A stretch of DNA of 59,685 bases, taken from NCBI GenBank assembly GCA_002423155.1, contig DIUV01000012.1, positions 1 through 59,685 on the forward strand. The letters are read 5' to 3'. Every line of letters begins with the position of its first letter. Positions within the stretch are counted from its first letter, which is position 1. The DNA is from Alphaproteobacteria bacterium UBA6149. Lineage in GTDB: Bacteria; Pseudomonadota; Alphaproteobacteria; Rickettsiales; UBA998. Below the pieces are notes generated by a model that was not told the DNA's origin, did not search any database, and saw nothing but the letters and a program-made list of their open reading frames with translations. This document shows, piece by piece, positions 1 to 8,823 of the stretch. The position numbers and the translations under genes are program-made.

Positions 1-494
1 GTTGCCGCCAAAGCGCCCATAGTCCGCCCATGAAAAGACCCCGTAAAGGTCAATATCTCTCTTTGTTCGGGCGCTCTGCCACTATCTGCGGCATATTTTC
101 TAATTAATTTTATTGCCGCTTCATTCGCTTCTGCTCCCGAATTAGCAAAATAAACGCCCCGCGCAAAAGGAGTGGCCTCCACCAGCGCACTTGCCAGATT
201 AATCGGCGCAGAAGTATAGAATATATTACTAGCATGCCAAATTTTATCCGCTGCTTCCAACAAGGCGGCTTTTAAATCCGCATCATTATAACCCAGACTA
301 TTAACCGCAATACCCGCACCTAAATCTATATATTCATTGCCATCCAAATCCCACACACGCGCACCAACTCCGCGCTCTAAAACCATTTCCCGCGGTTTAT
401 AATTTGCCAAAAACACCTGCTTCGCCTGCGCGATTAATTCTTTAGATTCTTCCGTTTTGGGAGTGGTGATTGGATAAGGGTAATTTTTGTACAT
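1..494 (-). CDS. argD: Acetylornithine / class III aminotransferase, ArgD-like (5' part only)
   Basis: The gene begins with ATG at 494 and runs off the left edge, leaving about 164 residues. The protein starts MYKNYPYPI and contains the class III PLP aminotransferase N-terminal pattern: VLERGVGARVWDLDGNEYID, GAGIAVNSLGYN, then YFANSGAEANEAAIKLIRK and FTGSFHGRTMGALAA. The last two blocks bind the PLP phosphate and are typical of acetylornithine/succinyldiaminopimelate aminotransferases of arginine and lysine synthesis. The catalytic lysine lies beyond the window, so a related omega-aminotransferase cannot be excluded. It diverges from the ParD/ParE pair across a 121-base AT-rich gap. Confidence 0.8.
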   Translation of the reverse strand, partial: MYKNYPYPITTPKTEESKELIAQAKQVFLANYKPREMVLERGVGARVWDLDGNEYIDLGAGIAVNSLGYNDADLKAALLEAADKIWHASNIFYTSAPINLASALVEATPFARGVYFANSGAEANEAAIKLIRKYAADSGRAPEQREILTFTGSFHGRTMGALAA

Positions 495-615
495 TTATCT
501 TCCTGTATTAATATATTAGGTTAGTTTTTTGTATCATATAAATTGCTAGAATATTTAGCAACTTGCAAGCCTTAACATATTTTGTTAGAATTAGGCTAGA
601 TGGGAGATTATAACA

Positions 616-861
616 ATGCAAATATCAATTACTCCTGAATTTGAGCCTTTCGTTAATGCTCAAATTCAAAATGGCTTATATAATTCTGCCAATGAATTGG
701 TAAACGATGCTCTACGACTGTTAGTAAGAAAAGACAAACTGCAAAAAGAAATACAAATTGGCCTGGATCAAATAGAAGCGGGAGAAATTACTTCTGCTGA
801 TAAACTTAAACAGCAAATGGCAGATTTCAAAAAACAATTTCTAAACAGCTCAAATGGCTGA
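616..861 (+). CDS. parD: ParD-family antitoxin
   Basis: This 81-residue protein begins with a ribbon-helix-helix-like segment (MQISITPEFEPFVNAQIQNG, then YNSANELVNDALRLLVRKD, about residues 1-42). A charged C-terminal tail that would wrap the toxin follows. The size and the pattern of a short beta strand plus SANELVNDALR match CC2985-type ParD antitoxins of type II toxin-antitoxin systems, which bind their own promoter and neutralise ParE. A GGGAGA ribosome site lies about 9 bases ahead of the ATG. Its 3' end overlaps the toxin gene by 8 bases, so translation is probably coupled. Confidence 0.85.
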   Translation: MQISITPEFEPFVNAQIQNGLYNSANELVNDALRLLVRKDKLQKEIQIGLDQIEAGEITSADKLKQQMADFKKQFLNSSNG

Positions 862-1147
862 ATCATATAGTTTATCCAATCAAGCTCTACATGATCTGCA
901 AGATATATGGCTATATATCGCAACAAACAATCCTACAGCGGCAGATAAAGTAGAAGCAGATTTATACAAAACATTTGATAAATTAACCCAACACCCAAAT
1001 ATCGGACATAAACGCAGCGATTTGACTGATAAGCCTGTGCTTTTTTGGAATATACACACTTATCAAGTCGTCTATACTTACACCGAAAAGTCATTATATA
1101 TTTTACGAATTCTCAGTGGGTATCGTGATATTACTCATATTCTTTGA
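854..1147 (+). CDS. parE: ParE/RelE-superfamily toxin
   Basis: This 97-residue protein has the RelE/ParE fold signature: LSNQALHDLQDIWLYIA near the N-terminus, a helix with KTFDKLTQHPNIGHKRSDL, and a C-terminal beta sheet with LFWNIHTYQVVYTY and LRILSGYRDI. The pairing with the upstream ribbon-helix-helix antitoxin and the 8-base overlap support a ParE rather than a stand-alone RelE. ParE proteins usually poison DNA gyrase. That target is family knowledge and not visible here. Both genes look intact. Confidence 0.85.
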   Translation: MAESYSLSNQALHDLQDIWLYIATNNPTAADKVEADLYKTFDKLTQHPNIGHKRSDLTDKPVLFWNIHTYQVVYTYTEKSLYILRILSGYRDITHIL

Positions 1148-1238
1148 TGAATACCCTAATTCTTTTATTATGAAGGTTGCTGATTTCTATTCCAAGATGT
1201 AGTAAAGAGAATTAGCTTTCAAGAATTTTATACAAAAT

Positions 1239-2276
1239 ATGTACGACTTAGAACAAAAAAAATATAAAAAAGACGGAGTATATGCGGCCCTAGACCTCGG
1301 CACCAATAATTGTCGCCTGTTGGTTGCCCACCCTTATTTCCGTGAAACTCGCTATGGTTACTCCTTGCGCACTGCCGATAGCTTCTCACGCATTGTGCGT
1401 TTGGGCGAGGGTTTGAGCAATAGTGGTATTCTGTCCCAAGAGGCGATGGAACGCACGATTGAGGCATTATACGCCTGTCAGCGCAAGTTAGAGAATCATA
1501 ATATCGCCAATTTTCGCTATGTCGCCACCGAGGCTTGTCGGCGCGCTCGCAATGCGCCCGAATTTATGGAAAGAATTGTGCGCGAAACTGGTTTAAATGT
1601 CGAAGTTATCTCTAACGAGGAAGAGGCGCATCTAGCATTGTTAGGTTGTTGCTCATTATTAAAGCGCGATGCGGGCAAAGCATTGGCGTTTGATATTGGC
1701 GGCGGCAGCACCGAAGTGATGTGGGTAGAAGCAGAGCCATTACGCAATGATGGCAGCCCAGAATTTCCCTTTCGCCCCCGCATCAAAGACTGGATTTCCA
1801 CACCTTTTGGGGTAATGAACTTATCTGAAAATCTCAGCACCCCTAATTATGCGGATCTTTATTTTGAAGAGATTGTGCACAAAGTGGAACAAGTCCTCCG
1901 CCCCTTTGACGAAAAGCACGGCATAGCAGAATCCTTAAAACATGAACCAGCACAATTGCTTTCCACTTCGGGCACCGTCACTACCTTAGCGGCAATTTTT
2001 CTGGATTTAGCCCGCTATGATCGCAACCGTATTGATGGCATCACCCTGCCGGTTTCTTCGATTACCGACTCTATCAATCGTTTATTAAAAATGCGTCCCT
2101 TTGAGCGTTTCAACCATCCGTGTATTGGCGCGGATCGTAGTGATTATATTCTCGCAGGCTGTGCAATTTTTTCCGCCATTGCAAGAATCTGGCCGTTTTC
2201 GCATATTACTATCGCGGATCGCGGCGTGCGCGAGGGGATTATTCTCTCGCTGATTTTAGAAGGACAAGGCGCATGA
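1239..2276 (+). CDS. ppx: Exopolyphosphatase / guanosine pentaphosphatase (Ppx/GppA)
   Basis: This 345-residue ASKHA-fold phosphatase hydrolyses polyphosphate or pppGpp. The phosphate-1 loop DLGTNNCR is at residues 19-26, a catalytic glutamate region (SNEEEAHL) near 125-132, the phosphate-2 loop DIGGGSTE at 152-159, and a third glycine-containing loop (LSTSGTVTTLA) near 245. It is the short Ppx/GppA form without the C-terminal HD domain, as is usual in alphaproteobacteria. Its stop codon overlaps the rlmE start (ATGA), so the two are cotranscribed. Sequence alone does not separate polyphosphatase from pppGpp hydrolase activity. Confidence 0.88.
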   Translation: MYDLEQKKYKKDGVYAALDLGTNNCRLLVAHPYFRETRYGYSLRTADSFSRIVRLGEGLSNSGILSQEAMERTIEALYACQRKLENHNIANFRYVATEACRRARNAPEFMERIVRETGLNVEVISNEEEAHLALLGCCSLLKRDAGKALAFDIGGGSTEVMWVEAEPLRNDGSPEFPFRPRIKDWISTPFGVMNLSENLSTPNYADLYFEEIVHKVEQVLRPFDEKHGIAESLKHEPAQLLSTSGTVTTLAAIFLDLARYDRNRIDGITLPVSSITDSINRLLKMRPFERFNHPCIGADRSDYILAGCAIFSAIARIWPFSHITIADRGVREGIILSLILEGQGA

Positions 2277-3001
2277 GCAAAAATTCTGGCAATGGGGGCA
2301 GCGAAGGGCGCAGAGGGCTAACCGTGCGGGTAAAAACCGCCCGTCGGCGCACCACATCTTCCGCCCGTTGGCTACAACGCCAATTAAACGACCCCTATGT
2401 TGCGAAGGCAAAATTTGAGGGCTATCGCTCACGCGCCGCCTTTAAACTAATTGAATTAGACGATAAATTTCATTTTCTAAAACCGGGATTACGCGTTTTA
2501 GATCTCGGCGCCGCCCCCGGTGGGTGGACGCAGGTAGCCGCCAAACGCACGGGCGCAGAAAACGGCACCAGCCCCCCAGTTTTAGGGATTGATTTAAAAG
2601 AAATCTCCACACTACCCGGCGCCATTTTCATGGTAATGGATTTTATGGAAAATGATGCCCCCGATAAAATCCGCGCCGCTTTGGGTGGGGATGTAGATTT
2701 AGTAATTTCTGACATGGCGCCCAACTCTATGGGACACGCGGCAACCGACCACATGCGCATTATGGCAATGTGCGAAACCGCCTATTTATTCGCCACCGAA
2801 ATCTTAAATACTGGGGGCGTATTTCTTTGCAAAGTATTGCGCGGTGGCACCGAAAATAAATTACTCGCCCAGATAAAAAAAGATTTTACCTCAGTACACC
2901 ACGCCAAGCCCGATGCCAGCCGCAAAGATTCTTCGGAAGCCTATGTGGTGGCGCTTGGTTTTAAAGGCAGAAATAATTTATCAACTCAAGGGGACCTCTA
3001 A
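2273..3001 (+). CDS. rlmE: 23S rRNA (uridine-2'-O)-methyltransferase RlmE (FtsJ)
   Basis: This SAM-dependent methyltransferase of 242 residues modifies U2552 of 23S rRNA late in large-subunit assembly. The family K-D-K-E tetrad is visible: Lys58 in YRSRAAFKLIELD, Asp147 in VISDMAPN, the lysine in VFLCKVLRGG and the glutamate in SSEAYVV. Motif I is VLDLGAAPGGW at about 75-85. The basic N-terminus (TVRVKTARRRTTSSARW) is the usual alphaproteobacterial extension. The last codons and the stop lie inside the left arm of a palindromic repeat, so the C-terminus GDL is supplied by the element. Confidence 0.93.
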   Translation: MSKNSGNGGSEGRRGLTVRVKTARRRTTSSARWLQRQLNDPYVAKAKFEGYRSRAAFKLIELDDKFHFLKPGLRVLDLGAAPGGWTQVAAKRTGAENGTSPPVLGIDLKEISTLPGAIFMVMDFMENDAPDKIRAALGGDVDLVISDMAPNSMGHAATDHMRIMAMCETAYLFATEILNTGGVFLCKVLRGGTENKLLAQIKKDFTSVHHAKPDASRKDSSEAYVVALGFKGRNNLSTQGDL

Positions 3002-3134
3002 AAATTCATTATGGCGAGCAAAATGCTTAGGCATGCAAGTGGCGCAACCGCAGCGTAGCGGCGCTACGTGAGGATGGAGGCGTTGCTTCATTGCAAGCAA
3101 GTTTGCTGACCAGTTTGGATTTTTAGAGGTCCCC
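2990..3134. repeat. Palindromic intergenic element, family A copy 1
   Basis: Perfect 16-base inverted arms (GGGGACCTCTAAAAAT at 2990-3005 and its complement at 3119-3134) enclose a core with CCGCAGCGTAGCGG followed by a GTAGC/GCTAC hairpin. The core is shared with the elements at 26447, 29663 and 34575, but the arms are different in sequence. The left arm overlaps the last codons and stop of rlmE. Transcribed, it would fold into a long hairpin between rlmE and the lipoprotein gene. Confidence 0.8.
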
Positions 3135-3157
3135 GCAACTAGAAACGGAGATATAAA

Positions 3158-3733
3158 ATGAAGACCACCAGCAAATTAACCCTTCTAGCTCTAGCCATTT
3201 TTTCGCTAAGTGCTTGTGAGCGTAATCTTAAGTCCGACACCTACACCAGCTCTTCTTCAACTGGCTTGGTGCTTGAAGGCGTAATTGTTTCTTCACGTCC
3301 TGTAACCATCAAAGAATCAGACAAATTACAAGATAACGGCGCAGGGCTATTAGCGGGTGGAGTTGGTGGAGCCGCGGTGGGCAATACTATTGGTGGTGGA
3401 CGTGGGCGTACAGTTTCCACCGTAGGCGGAGCAATTGCAGGCGCGGTACTCGGAGCCGTAATTCAAGACCAATTAAGCACCAGCCAAGGGTTTGAATATA
3501 TTGTCCGCGTAAATGAAGAGAATGCCGCAGATGAGAAAAAGAACAGTGAGCTAACCAGCACCAGACTAAAAGACCCCAGCATTAACGAACGCATGAAAAA
3601 TTCTATTCACACTAAAATGAAAACCAAAATGATTTCGGTAGTGCAAGGGCAAGATGTTGTATTTGCCACAGGACAAAAAGTTTATGTAATTTATTCGGAT
3701 GATCGCCCAAGATTAGTCGCCGCAGAAAAATAA
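3158..3733 (+). CDS. Glycine-zipper outer-membrane lipoprotein
   Basis: The N-terminus is a lipoprotein signal ending in the lipobox LSAC, with the acylated cysteine at residue 20. A glycine-zipper segment follows at about 61-103 (GAGLLAGGVGGAAVG and GGAIAGAVLGAVI), the pattern of 2TM glycine-zipper proteins such as SlyB, Pcp and the 17-kDa rickettsial antigen. The C-terminal 85 residues form a soluble domain. A GGAG ribosome site sits 7 bases before the ATG. Such proteins stabilise the outer membrane. The exact role here is inferred from the family. Confidence 0.8.
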   Translation: MKTTSKLTLLALAIFSLSACERNLKSDTYTSSSSTGLVLEGVIVSSRPVTIKESDKLQDNGAGLLAGGVGGAAVGNTIGGGRGRTVSTVGGAIAGAVLGAVIQDQLSTSQGFEYIVRVNEENAADEKKNSELTSTRLKDPSINERMKNSIHTKMKTKMISVVQGQDVVFATGQKVYVIYSDDRPRLVAAEK

Positions 3734-3749
3734 TTACGAGCAAACAATT

Positions 3750-5333
3750 ATGTACTTGCTAAAAATTGACAATCTATCAATAAAATTTACGGGAGCAAAA
3801 TTGCCGACCGTAAAAAATCTTTCCTTATCAATTAAAGCAGGTGAAGTGTTAGCGTTGGTGGGCGAGTCTGGCTCGGGCAAATCGCTCACCGCGCAGGCAA
3901 TTATGCGGCTTTTACCAGAAGATTTGTTAAGTTATCCTACGGGTTCTATCAAATTAGAAGATACTGAAATATTAAAATTAAACGCTCGCCAATTACAAAA
4001 TATTCGTGGAAATCGGGTGGGCATGGTTTTTCAAGAACCAATGTCGGCGCTCAACCCTTTGCATAATATTGGGCGGCAAATTATGGAAGCCGTCCGCACC
4101 CATCAACCAGTCAGCAAATTTCAGGCGCAAGCACAAACCTTGCAATTATTAGATGATGTAGGTCTTAGCTATCTAAAACAACGACTTAATGCCTATCCAC
4201 ATCAATTATCTGGTGGAGAACGCCAACGCATTGTACTCGCCATCGCCATCGCCAATCGCCCCGCCTTATTAATTGCCGACGAACCGACCACCGCTTTAGA
4301 TGTATCTATTCAAGCGCAGATTCTTGCACTACTAGATGAATTACGGCAAAAATATAAATTATCTATGCTGCTGATTACTCATGATTTACATCTGGCAAAA
4401 AGAATAGCCGATAATATCGCTATTATGTATCAAGGTGAAATTGTAGAGCAACAGGCAACCGCGCAAATATTTGCGCATCCCCAACATGCTTACACGCAAA
4501 AATTACTGGCAGACGCGAAACCCCATCTATTAGCGCCTGCGCCCAATAATGCTTTGGAAATATTATCCTGCCAAAATTTACAGGTAAGCTATAAAATAGA
4601 AAATGGCTTTTGGGACTTCAAAAAAAACAGAAAATTGGTGCTGAACAACATCTCACTCAGCATAAAAAAAGGCGAAACCTTAGCAATAGTGGGAGAATCA
4701 GGCTCGGGCAAAACTACCCTTGGGCTAGCAATTTTGCGCCTAATAAAATCTGAAGGTAAGATTTCCCTCCATGGCAAAGATTTTCGCAAACTTAATTCGG
4801 AACAATTACGCCTAGCACGTGCCAAAATACAATTTGTATTCCAAGACCCCTTCTCTAGCCTCAATCCACGCATGAACATTGCCGAAATAATTGGCGAGGG
4901 ACTAAATATCCATCAACCATTATTAAGCACCGCACAAAAAGAAGAAAAAATAAAAACAATATTGGCAGAAGTCGGGCTAAACGGCGATATGTTAAACCGT
5001 TATCCGCATGAGTTCAGCGGCGGACAAAGACAGCGCATTGCCATTGCCCGCGCGATTATCTTAGAACCAGATTTAATCGTTATGGATGAGCCAACCTCCG
5101 CCCTTGATTTAAGCCTGCAAGCCCAAATCATCAAGATACTTAAAGATTTACAAATAAAATATGGCAGCTCATATATTTTTATCACCCATGATTTACGCGT
5201 GGTAAAATCGCTAGCCCATCGCGTAATCGTATTATGCGGCGGTAAAGAAGTAGAGCATGGCAACACCGAACAAGTCTTCACCCACCCTCAACATAAATAT
5301 ACCATCCAACTTATGCAAGCAGCGCAATTATAA
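3750..5333 (+). CDS. yejF: Double ATP-binding subunit of a peptide/microcin C-type ABC transporter (YejF-like)
   Basis: The 527-residue protein holds two ABC ATPase modules in tandem. The first has Walker A GESGSGKS at 38-45, signature LSGGERQR near 153 and Walker B LLIADEPTTALD. The second has Walker A GESGSGKT near 314, signature FSGGQRQR near 422 and LIVMDEPTSALD. This DppD-DppF fusion is typical of YejF/oligopeptide importers. The matching permeases and binding protein (YejA, B, E) are absent nearby, so it either serves a transporter encoded elsewhere or is an orphan. It starts 16 bases after the lipoprotein gene. Confidence 0.85.
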   Translation: MYLLKIDNLSIKFTGAKLPTVKNLSLSIKAGEVLALVGESGSGKSLTAQAIMRLLPEDLLSYPTGSIKLEDTEILKLNARQLQNIRGNRVGMVFQEPMSALNPLHNIGRQIMEAVRTHQPVSKFQAQAQTLQLLDDVGLSYLKQRLNAYPHQLSGGERQRIVLAIAIANRPALLIADEPTTALDVSIQAQILALLDELRQKYKLSMLLITHDLHLAKRIADNIAIMYQGEIVEQQATAQIFAHPQHAYTQKLLADAKPHLLAPAPNNALEILSCQNLQVSYKIENGFWDFKKNRKLVLNNISLSIKKGETLAIVGESGSGKTTLGLAILRLIKSEGKISLHGKDFRKLNSEQLRLARAKIQFVFQDPFSSLNPRMNIAEIIGEGLNIHQPLLSTAQKEEKIKTILAEVGLNGDMLNRYPHEFSGGQRQRIAIARAIILEPDLIVMDEPTSALDLSLQAQIIKILKDLQIKYGSSYIFITHDLRVVKSLAHRVIVLCGGKEVEHGNTEQVFTHPQHKYTIQLMQAAQL

Positions 5334-5351
5334 TAATAACTAATCTATAAA

Positions 5352-6890
5352 TTACAGCGGCAAATTATCATGCTTTTTCCACGGGGTTTCCACCTGTTTA
5401 GTGCGTAACACGCCCAGCGCACGGCATAAGCGCCAGCGAGTATTTTGCGGGCGGATTACGTCGTCCACATAGCCGCGCGAGGCGGCAACGAAGGGGCTAG
5501 CGAAAGCGTCGCGATATTCAGACACTTTGCGTTCGCGCTCGGCCGCATTGCCAATCGAGCCACGGAAGACGATTTCCACCGCACCTTCGGGACCCATCAC
5601 GGCAATTTCGGCACTCGGCCAAGCATAGTTTAAATCGCCACGTAAATGTTTAGAATTCATCACAATATACGCTCCGCCGTAAGCTTTGCGGATGATGACG
5701 CTGATTTTGGGCACCGTAGCTTCGGCATAGGCATGAATTAGTTTGGCGCCGTGTTTGATGATGCCGTTATGCTCTTGCGCCGTACCAGGAAGGAATCCCG
5801 GAACGTCCACGAAAGTGATGATGGGGATGTTAAAAGCATCGCAAAAACGGATAAATCTTGCGGCTTTGCGTGATGCGTCGATGTCTAGGCAACCTGCTAG
5901 TTCCATCGGTTGATTAGCGACGAAACCGACGGTGTAGCCTTCCATCCGCCCAAAGCCGACGATGATGTTTTTAGCATATTCAGGTTGAATCTCGAAGAAA
6001 TCGCCCTCATCAACGGTGCGGAATAATAATTCCTTCATGTCGTATGGTTTGTTGGTATTGTCGGGCACTAGCGTGTTTAGCGACATATCTAAACGATCCG
6101 CGGGGTCCGAAGTGGGGCGTGAGGGTACACCGGAGCGGTTAGATAGGGGTAAGAAGTTAAACAGGCGCCGCGTTTGTACCAAGGCTTCGATGTCGTTCTC
6201 AAATGCCAAATCAGCTACGCCCGTTACGCGCGTATGGGTATCTGCGCCGCCTAAATCTTCTTGGGTAACAATCTCGTGGGTTACGGTTTTTACTACATCT
6301 GGTCCAGTTACGAACATGTAAGATGAGCCTTCAACCATGAAGGTGAAATCGGTCAAAGCCGGAGAATAAACCGCACCACCAGCACACGGTCCCATAATCA
6401 GGGTGAGCTGGGGGATTACGCCTGATGCCATAACATTGCGCTGGAAAATTTCGCCGTAACCGCTGAGGGAATCAACCCCTTCTTGAATGCGCGCACCGCC
6501 TGAATCATTGATGCCAATTACAGGTGCACCTGCACGCATGGCCATATCCATGATTTTACAGATTTTTTTGGCGTTGCTCTCGCTAAGTGAGCCGCCATGC
6601 ACCGTGAAATCTTGCGAATAAACAAAAACTAAGCGGCCATTGATAGTGCCATGCCCAGTAACTACGCCGTCCCCGGGAATTTGCTTTTTTTCCATGCCAA
6701 AATGTTCGCAGCGATGCTCAACGAACATGTCCATCTCTTCAAAAGACTCGGGGTCTAACAGCACTTCCAGCCGTTCACGCGCAGTTAGTTTGCCGCCGCC
6801 ATGTTGGCGGTCAATCCTATCTTGTCCACCGCCGAGGCGAGCAAGATCGCGTTTTTTTTCTAATTCTCTAATGACATTATTCTGACGCAT
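5352..6890 (-). CDS. pccB: Propionyl-CoA carboxylase beta subunit
   Basis: This carboxyltransferase subunit of 512 residues moves CO2 from biotin to propionyl-CoA, giving methylmalonyl-CoA. The crotonase-fold motifs are clear: GGGKLTARERLEVLLD near the N-terminus, GGSLSESNAKKI, GGARIQEGVDSLSGYGEIF, MGPCAGGAVYSPALTDF and, in the C-terminal half, FVDVPGFLPGTAQE and KAYGGAYIVM. It ends in the PccB-like KKHDNLPL tail. A GGAGAAA ribosome site precedes the ATG. The biotinylated alpha subunit is not in this window. The gene converges on yejF with only 18 bases between stops. Confidence 0.93.
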   Translation of the reverse strand: MRQNNVIRELEKKRDLARLGGGQDRIDRQHGGGKLTARERLEVLLDPESFEEMDMFVEHRCEHFGMEKKQIPGDGVVTGHGTINGRLVFVYSQDFTVHGGSLSESNAKKICKIMDMAMRAGAPVIGINDSGGARIQEGVDSLSGYGEIFQRNVMASGVIPQLTLIMGPCAGGAVYSPALTDFTFMVEGSSYMFVTGPDVVKTVTHEIVTQEDLGGADTHTRVTGVADLAFENDIEALVQTRRLFNFLPLSNRSGVPSRPTSDPADRLDMSLNTLVPDNTNKPYDMKELLFRTVDEGDFFEIQPEYAKNIIVGFGRMEGYTVGFVANQPMELAGCLDIDASRKAARFIRFCDAFNIPIITFVDVPGFLPGTAQEHNGIIKHGAKLIHAYAEATVPKISVIIRKAYGGAYIVMNSKHLRGDLNYAWPSAEIAVMGPEGAVEIVFRGSIGNAAERERKVSEYRDAFASPFVAASRGYVDDVIRPQNTRWRLCRALGVLRTKQVETPWKKHDNLPL

Positions 6891-7100
6891 AGGTCGTTTT
6901 TCTCCAAGAGATTATAAGAGCATAGCCGTTCCTTTTAGCAATATTTTGCAAAAATCCAAAGCTTTTTTAAATTTTCTTGTGGGCAAATGTCACATATTGG
7001 CGGAAATGCTGGGATTTTCTGTTTTATTGCGGAAATATATTTACGTCCCTGCTTACATATATTAGGTTTGGTAGTCTTGAGATATATAATGGAGAGTTTC

Positions 7101-7397
7101 ATGCGCGTTGTCATACATAAAATCACTAAAAATGCTATGCAGTCTGGTCGTGGCAAAGTGGGCATGTGGAAAATGGATTTGGAAAATGCGGGTAAATTTA
7201 TTGATCCGCTCATGGGCTGGGTGGGACAGTCCGACACTACTGCGCAATTGAAATTAGTTTTTGAAACAGCAGAACAAGCAGTGGCTTACGCGCAAAAACG
7301 CGGATTTGAATATGTGGTGAAAGAAGATAAGCCACGCAAGATTATCGGCAAGAATTATGCAGACAACTTTAGCTTTACTCGCGTGGCGCGCTCTTAA
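7101..7397 (+). CDS. Complex I accessory subunit, NDUFS4-like (ETC complex I domain)
   Basis: From ATG 7101 the protein has 98 residues and matches the 18-kDa NDUFS4-like family of respiratory complex I: an opening strand (VVIHKITKNAMQSGRG), the central GWVGQSDTTAQLKLVFET and AEQAVAYAQKRGFEYVV, and a C-terminal KIIGKNYADNFSF. I preferred 7101 because GGAGAG lies just before it and the conserved domain begins there. An upstream ATG at 7089 and a longer frame from 6987 are less likely. No other nuo genes are nearby. Its stop directly abuts the gltX stop from the other strand. Confidence 0.85.
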   Translation: MRVVIHKITKNAMQSGRGKVGMWKMDLENAGKFIDPLMGWVGQSDTTAQLKLVFETAEQAVAYAQKRGFEYVVKEDKPRKIIGKNYADNFSFTRVARS

Positions 7398-8735
7398 TTA
7401 TCCTTTGTAATTCAATCGCTCTAGCGCCTTGTCGCGCCCTAATAATTGGAAAACCTGTGCCAAGTCTGGTCCGTCATGTCGCGCGGTTAGGGCTAGACGT
7501 AGGGGCATGAATAAATCTTTTCCTTTGCGCCCTGTGGCGGTCTTTACCGCATCGGTAAATTGTTTCCAGCTATTATTATCCCACTCACCTTCGGGCAACA
7601 AATTAGCGGCTTGCTGGCAATAATCGGCATCCAATATTTCTGGCTTTATAGGAGAATGTACGAGCTCCCACCAGATTTTTACTTCATCTAAATTATGAAT
7701 ATTTGCTCGAACCACTTCCCAAAAAGCTTGGTCAATATTGGGAAGATTTCTTTCTGCCAAAAGCGGTTGCGCCTCAGCGAAGGGCATTTTATGCAGCAAT
7801 CTCTCATTTAAACGGAATAATTCTTCTTCGTCATATTGGGCGGCAGCACGTCCGAATTTGCTAAAATCAAAATCCTGCACCAGTGAGTCTAAACTATCCG
7901 CTAGATCCACCGAGTCGGAAGTTCCTAAACGAGCAAGCATGCTGGTGATTGCCAAAGGAAACACGCCCTGTTCGCGTAAAGAGCGTATATCACCCCCACC
8001 CACGCGCTTGGAAAGCTCACCATCTTTGGTGCGCAACAAGGCCAAATGCGCAAATTCTGGAGGATTCTTACAGCCCAAAGCTTCAAAAATCTGAATTTGT
8101 ACCGCGGAATTACTCACATGATCTTCGCCGCGGATGATATGAGTGATGTTCATATCAATATCATCTACCACCGAACAAAAAGTATAAAGCGGAATACCAT
8201 CTGCACGGATTAATACCGGGTCACTCGCATGAGCGCCGTGAAAAACCACTTCGCCGCGGACTAAATCTTTCCAGGTCACATCTTTTTCATCCAACAAAAA
8301 GCGATAATGCGGCTTTCTGCCCATCTGCTCATATTCTTGCCTTTGCTCCGCAGTTAATTTTAAAGCTGCACGGTCATAAATGGGAGGCTTGCCGCGAGAA
8401 ACTTGCATTTTACGGCGAATATCTAATTCTTCAGGAGTTTCATAACAAGGATAGAGTCGCCCTGCTTTTAATAATTGTTCTTTTGCCTGCGCGTAGCGCT
8501 CTAAACGATCAGTCTGGCGAACTTCAGTTTCCCAATTTAGCCCCAGCCAACTTAAATCTTCACGAATTGCCGCTTCAAATCTCTCCTCCGAGCGGTCTTG
8601 ATCAGTATCATCCATCCGCAACCAGAATTCCCCATCATTTCGACGGGCAAACAACCAATTAACCAAGGCAGTACGAACATTTCCTACATGTAAAAATCCT
8701 GTAGGTGATGGAGCAAAGCGAACAATTTTTTTCAT
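7398..8735 (-). CDS. gltX: Glutamyl-tRNA synthetase
   Basis: This class I aminoacyl-tRNA synthetase of 445 residues charges tRNA with glutamate. The opening KKIVRFAPSPTGFLHVGNVR holds the HIGH-type motif HVGN at 16-19, and the KMSKS-type motif appears as GELSKRVGG near residue 240. The length and the ELSKR variant fit the shorter of the two GluRS types that many alphaproteobacteria carry, one of which can misacylate tRNA-Gln for the amidotransferase route. Which type this is cannot be settled here. A family B palindrome lies 89 bases upstream. Confidence 0.93.
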   Translation of the reverse strand: MKKIVRFAPSPTGFLHVGNVRTALVNWLFARRNDGEFWLRMDDTDQDRSEERFEAAIREDLSWLGLNWETEVRQTDRLERYAQAKEQLLKAGRLYPCYETPEELDIRRKMQVSRGKPPIYDRAALKLTAEQRQEYEQMGRKPHYRFLLDEKDVTWKDLVRGEVVFHGAHASDPVLIRADGIPLYTFCSVVDDIDMNITHIIRGEDHVSNSAVQIQIFEALGCKNPPEFAHLALLRTKDGELSKRVGGGDIRSLREQGVFPLAITSMLARLGTSDSVDLADSLDSLVQDFDFSKFGRAAAQYDEEELFRLNERLLHKMPFAEAQPLLAERNLPNIDQAFWEVVRANIHNLDEVKIWWELVHSPIKPEILDADYCQQAANLLPEGEWDNNSWKQFTDAVKTATGRKGKDLFMPLRLALTARHDGPDLAQVFQLLGRDKALERLNYKG

Positions 8736-8823
8736 TTTCTTTCAGTTCTGTAACTTAAATTATTTTAAAGAGGAGGCAATATAGCAAAAATAATAAAATA
8801 ATCAAATGCACAGAATAAAAACC

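Noticed and set aside
2990..3134. Family A element as an ordinary transcription terminator
   Set aside because: The stem is long, but there is no T-run after it, and sister copies lie inside operons where termination would be harmful.
6987..7100. Longer N-terminus for the NDUFS4-like protein
   Set aside because: The additional residues are not part of the conserved domain, and the best ribosome site GGAGAG points to the ATG at 7101.
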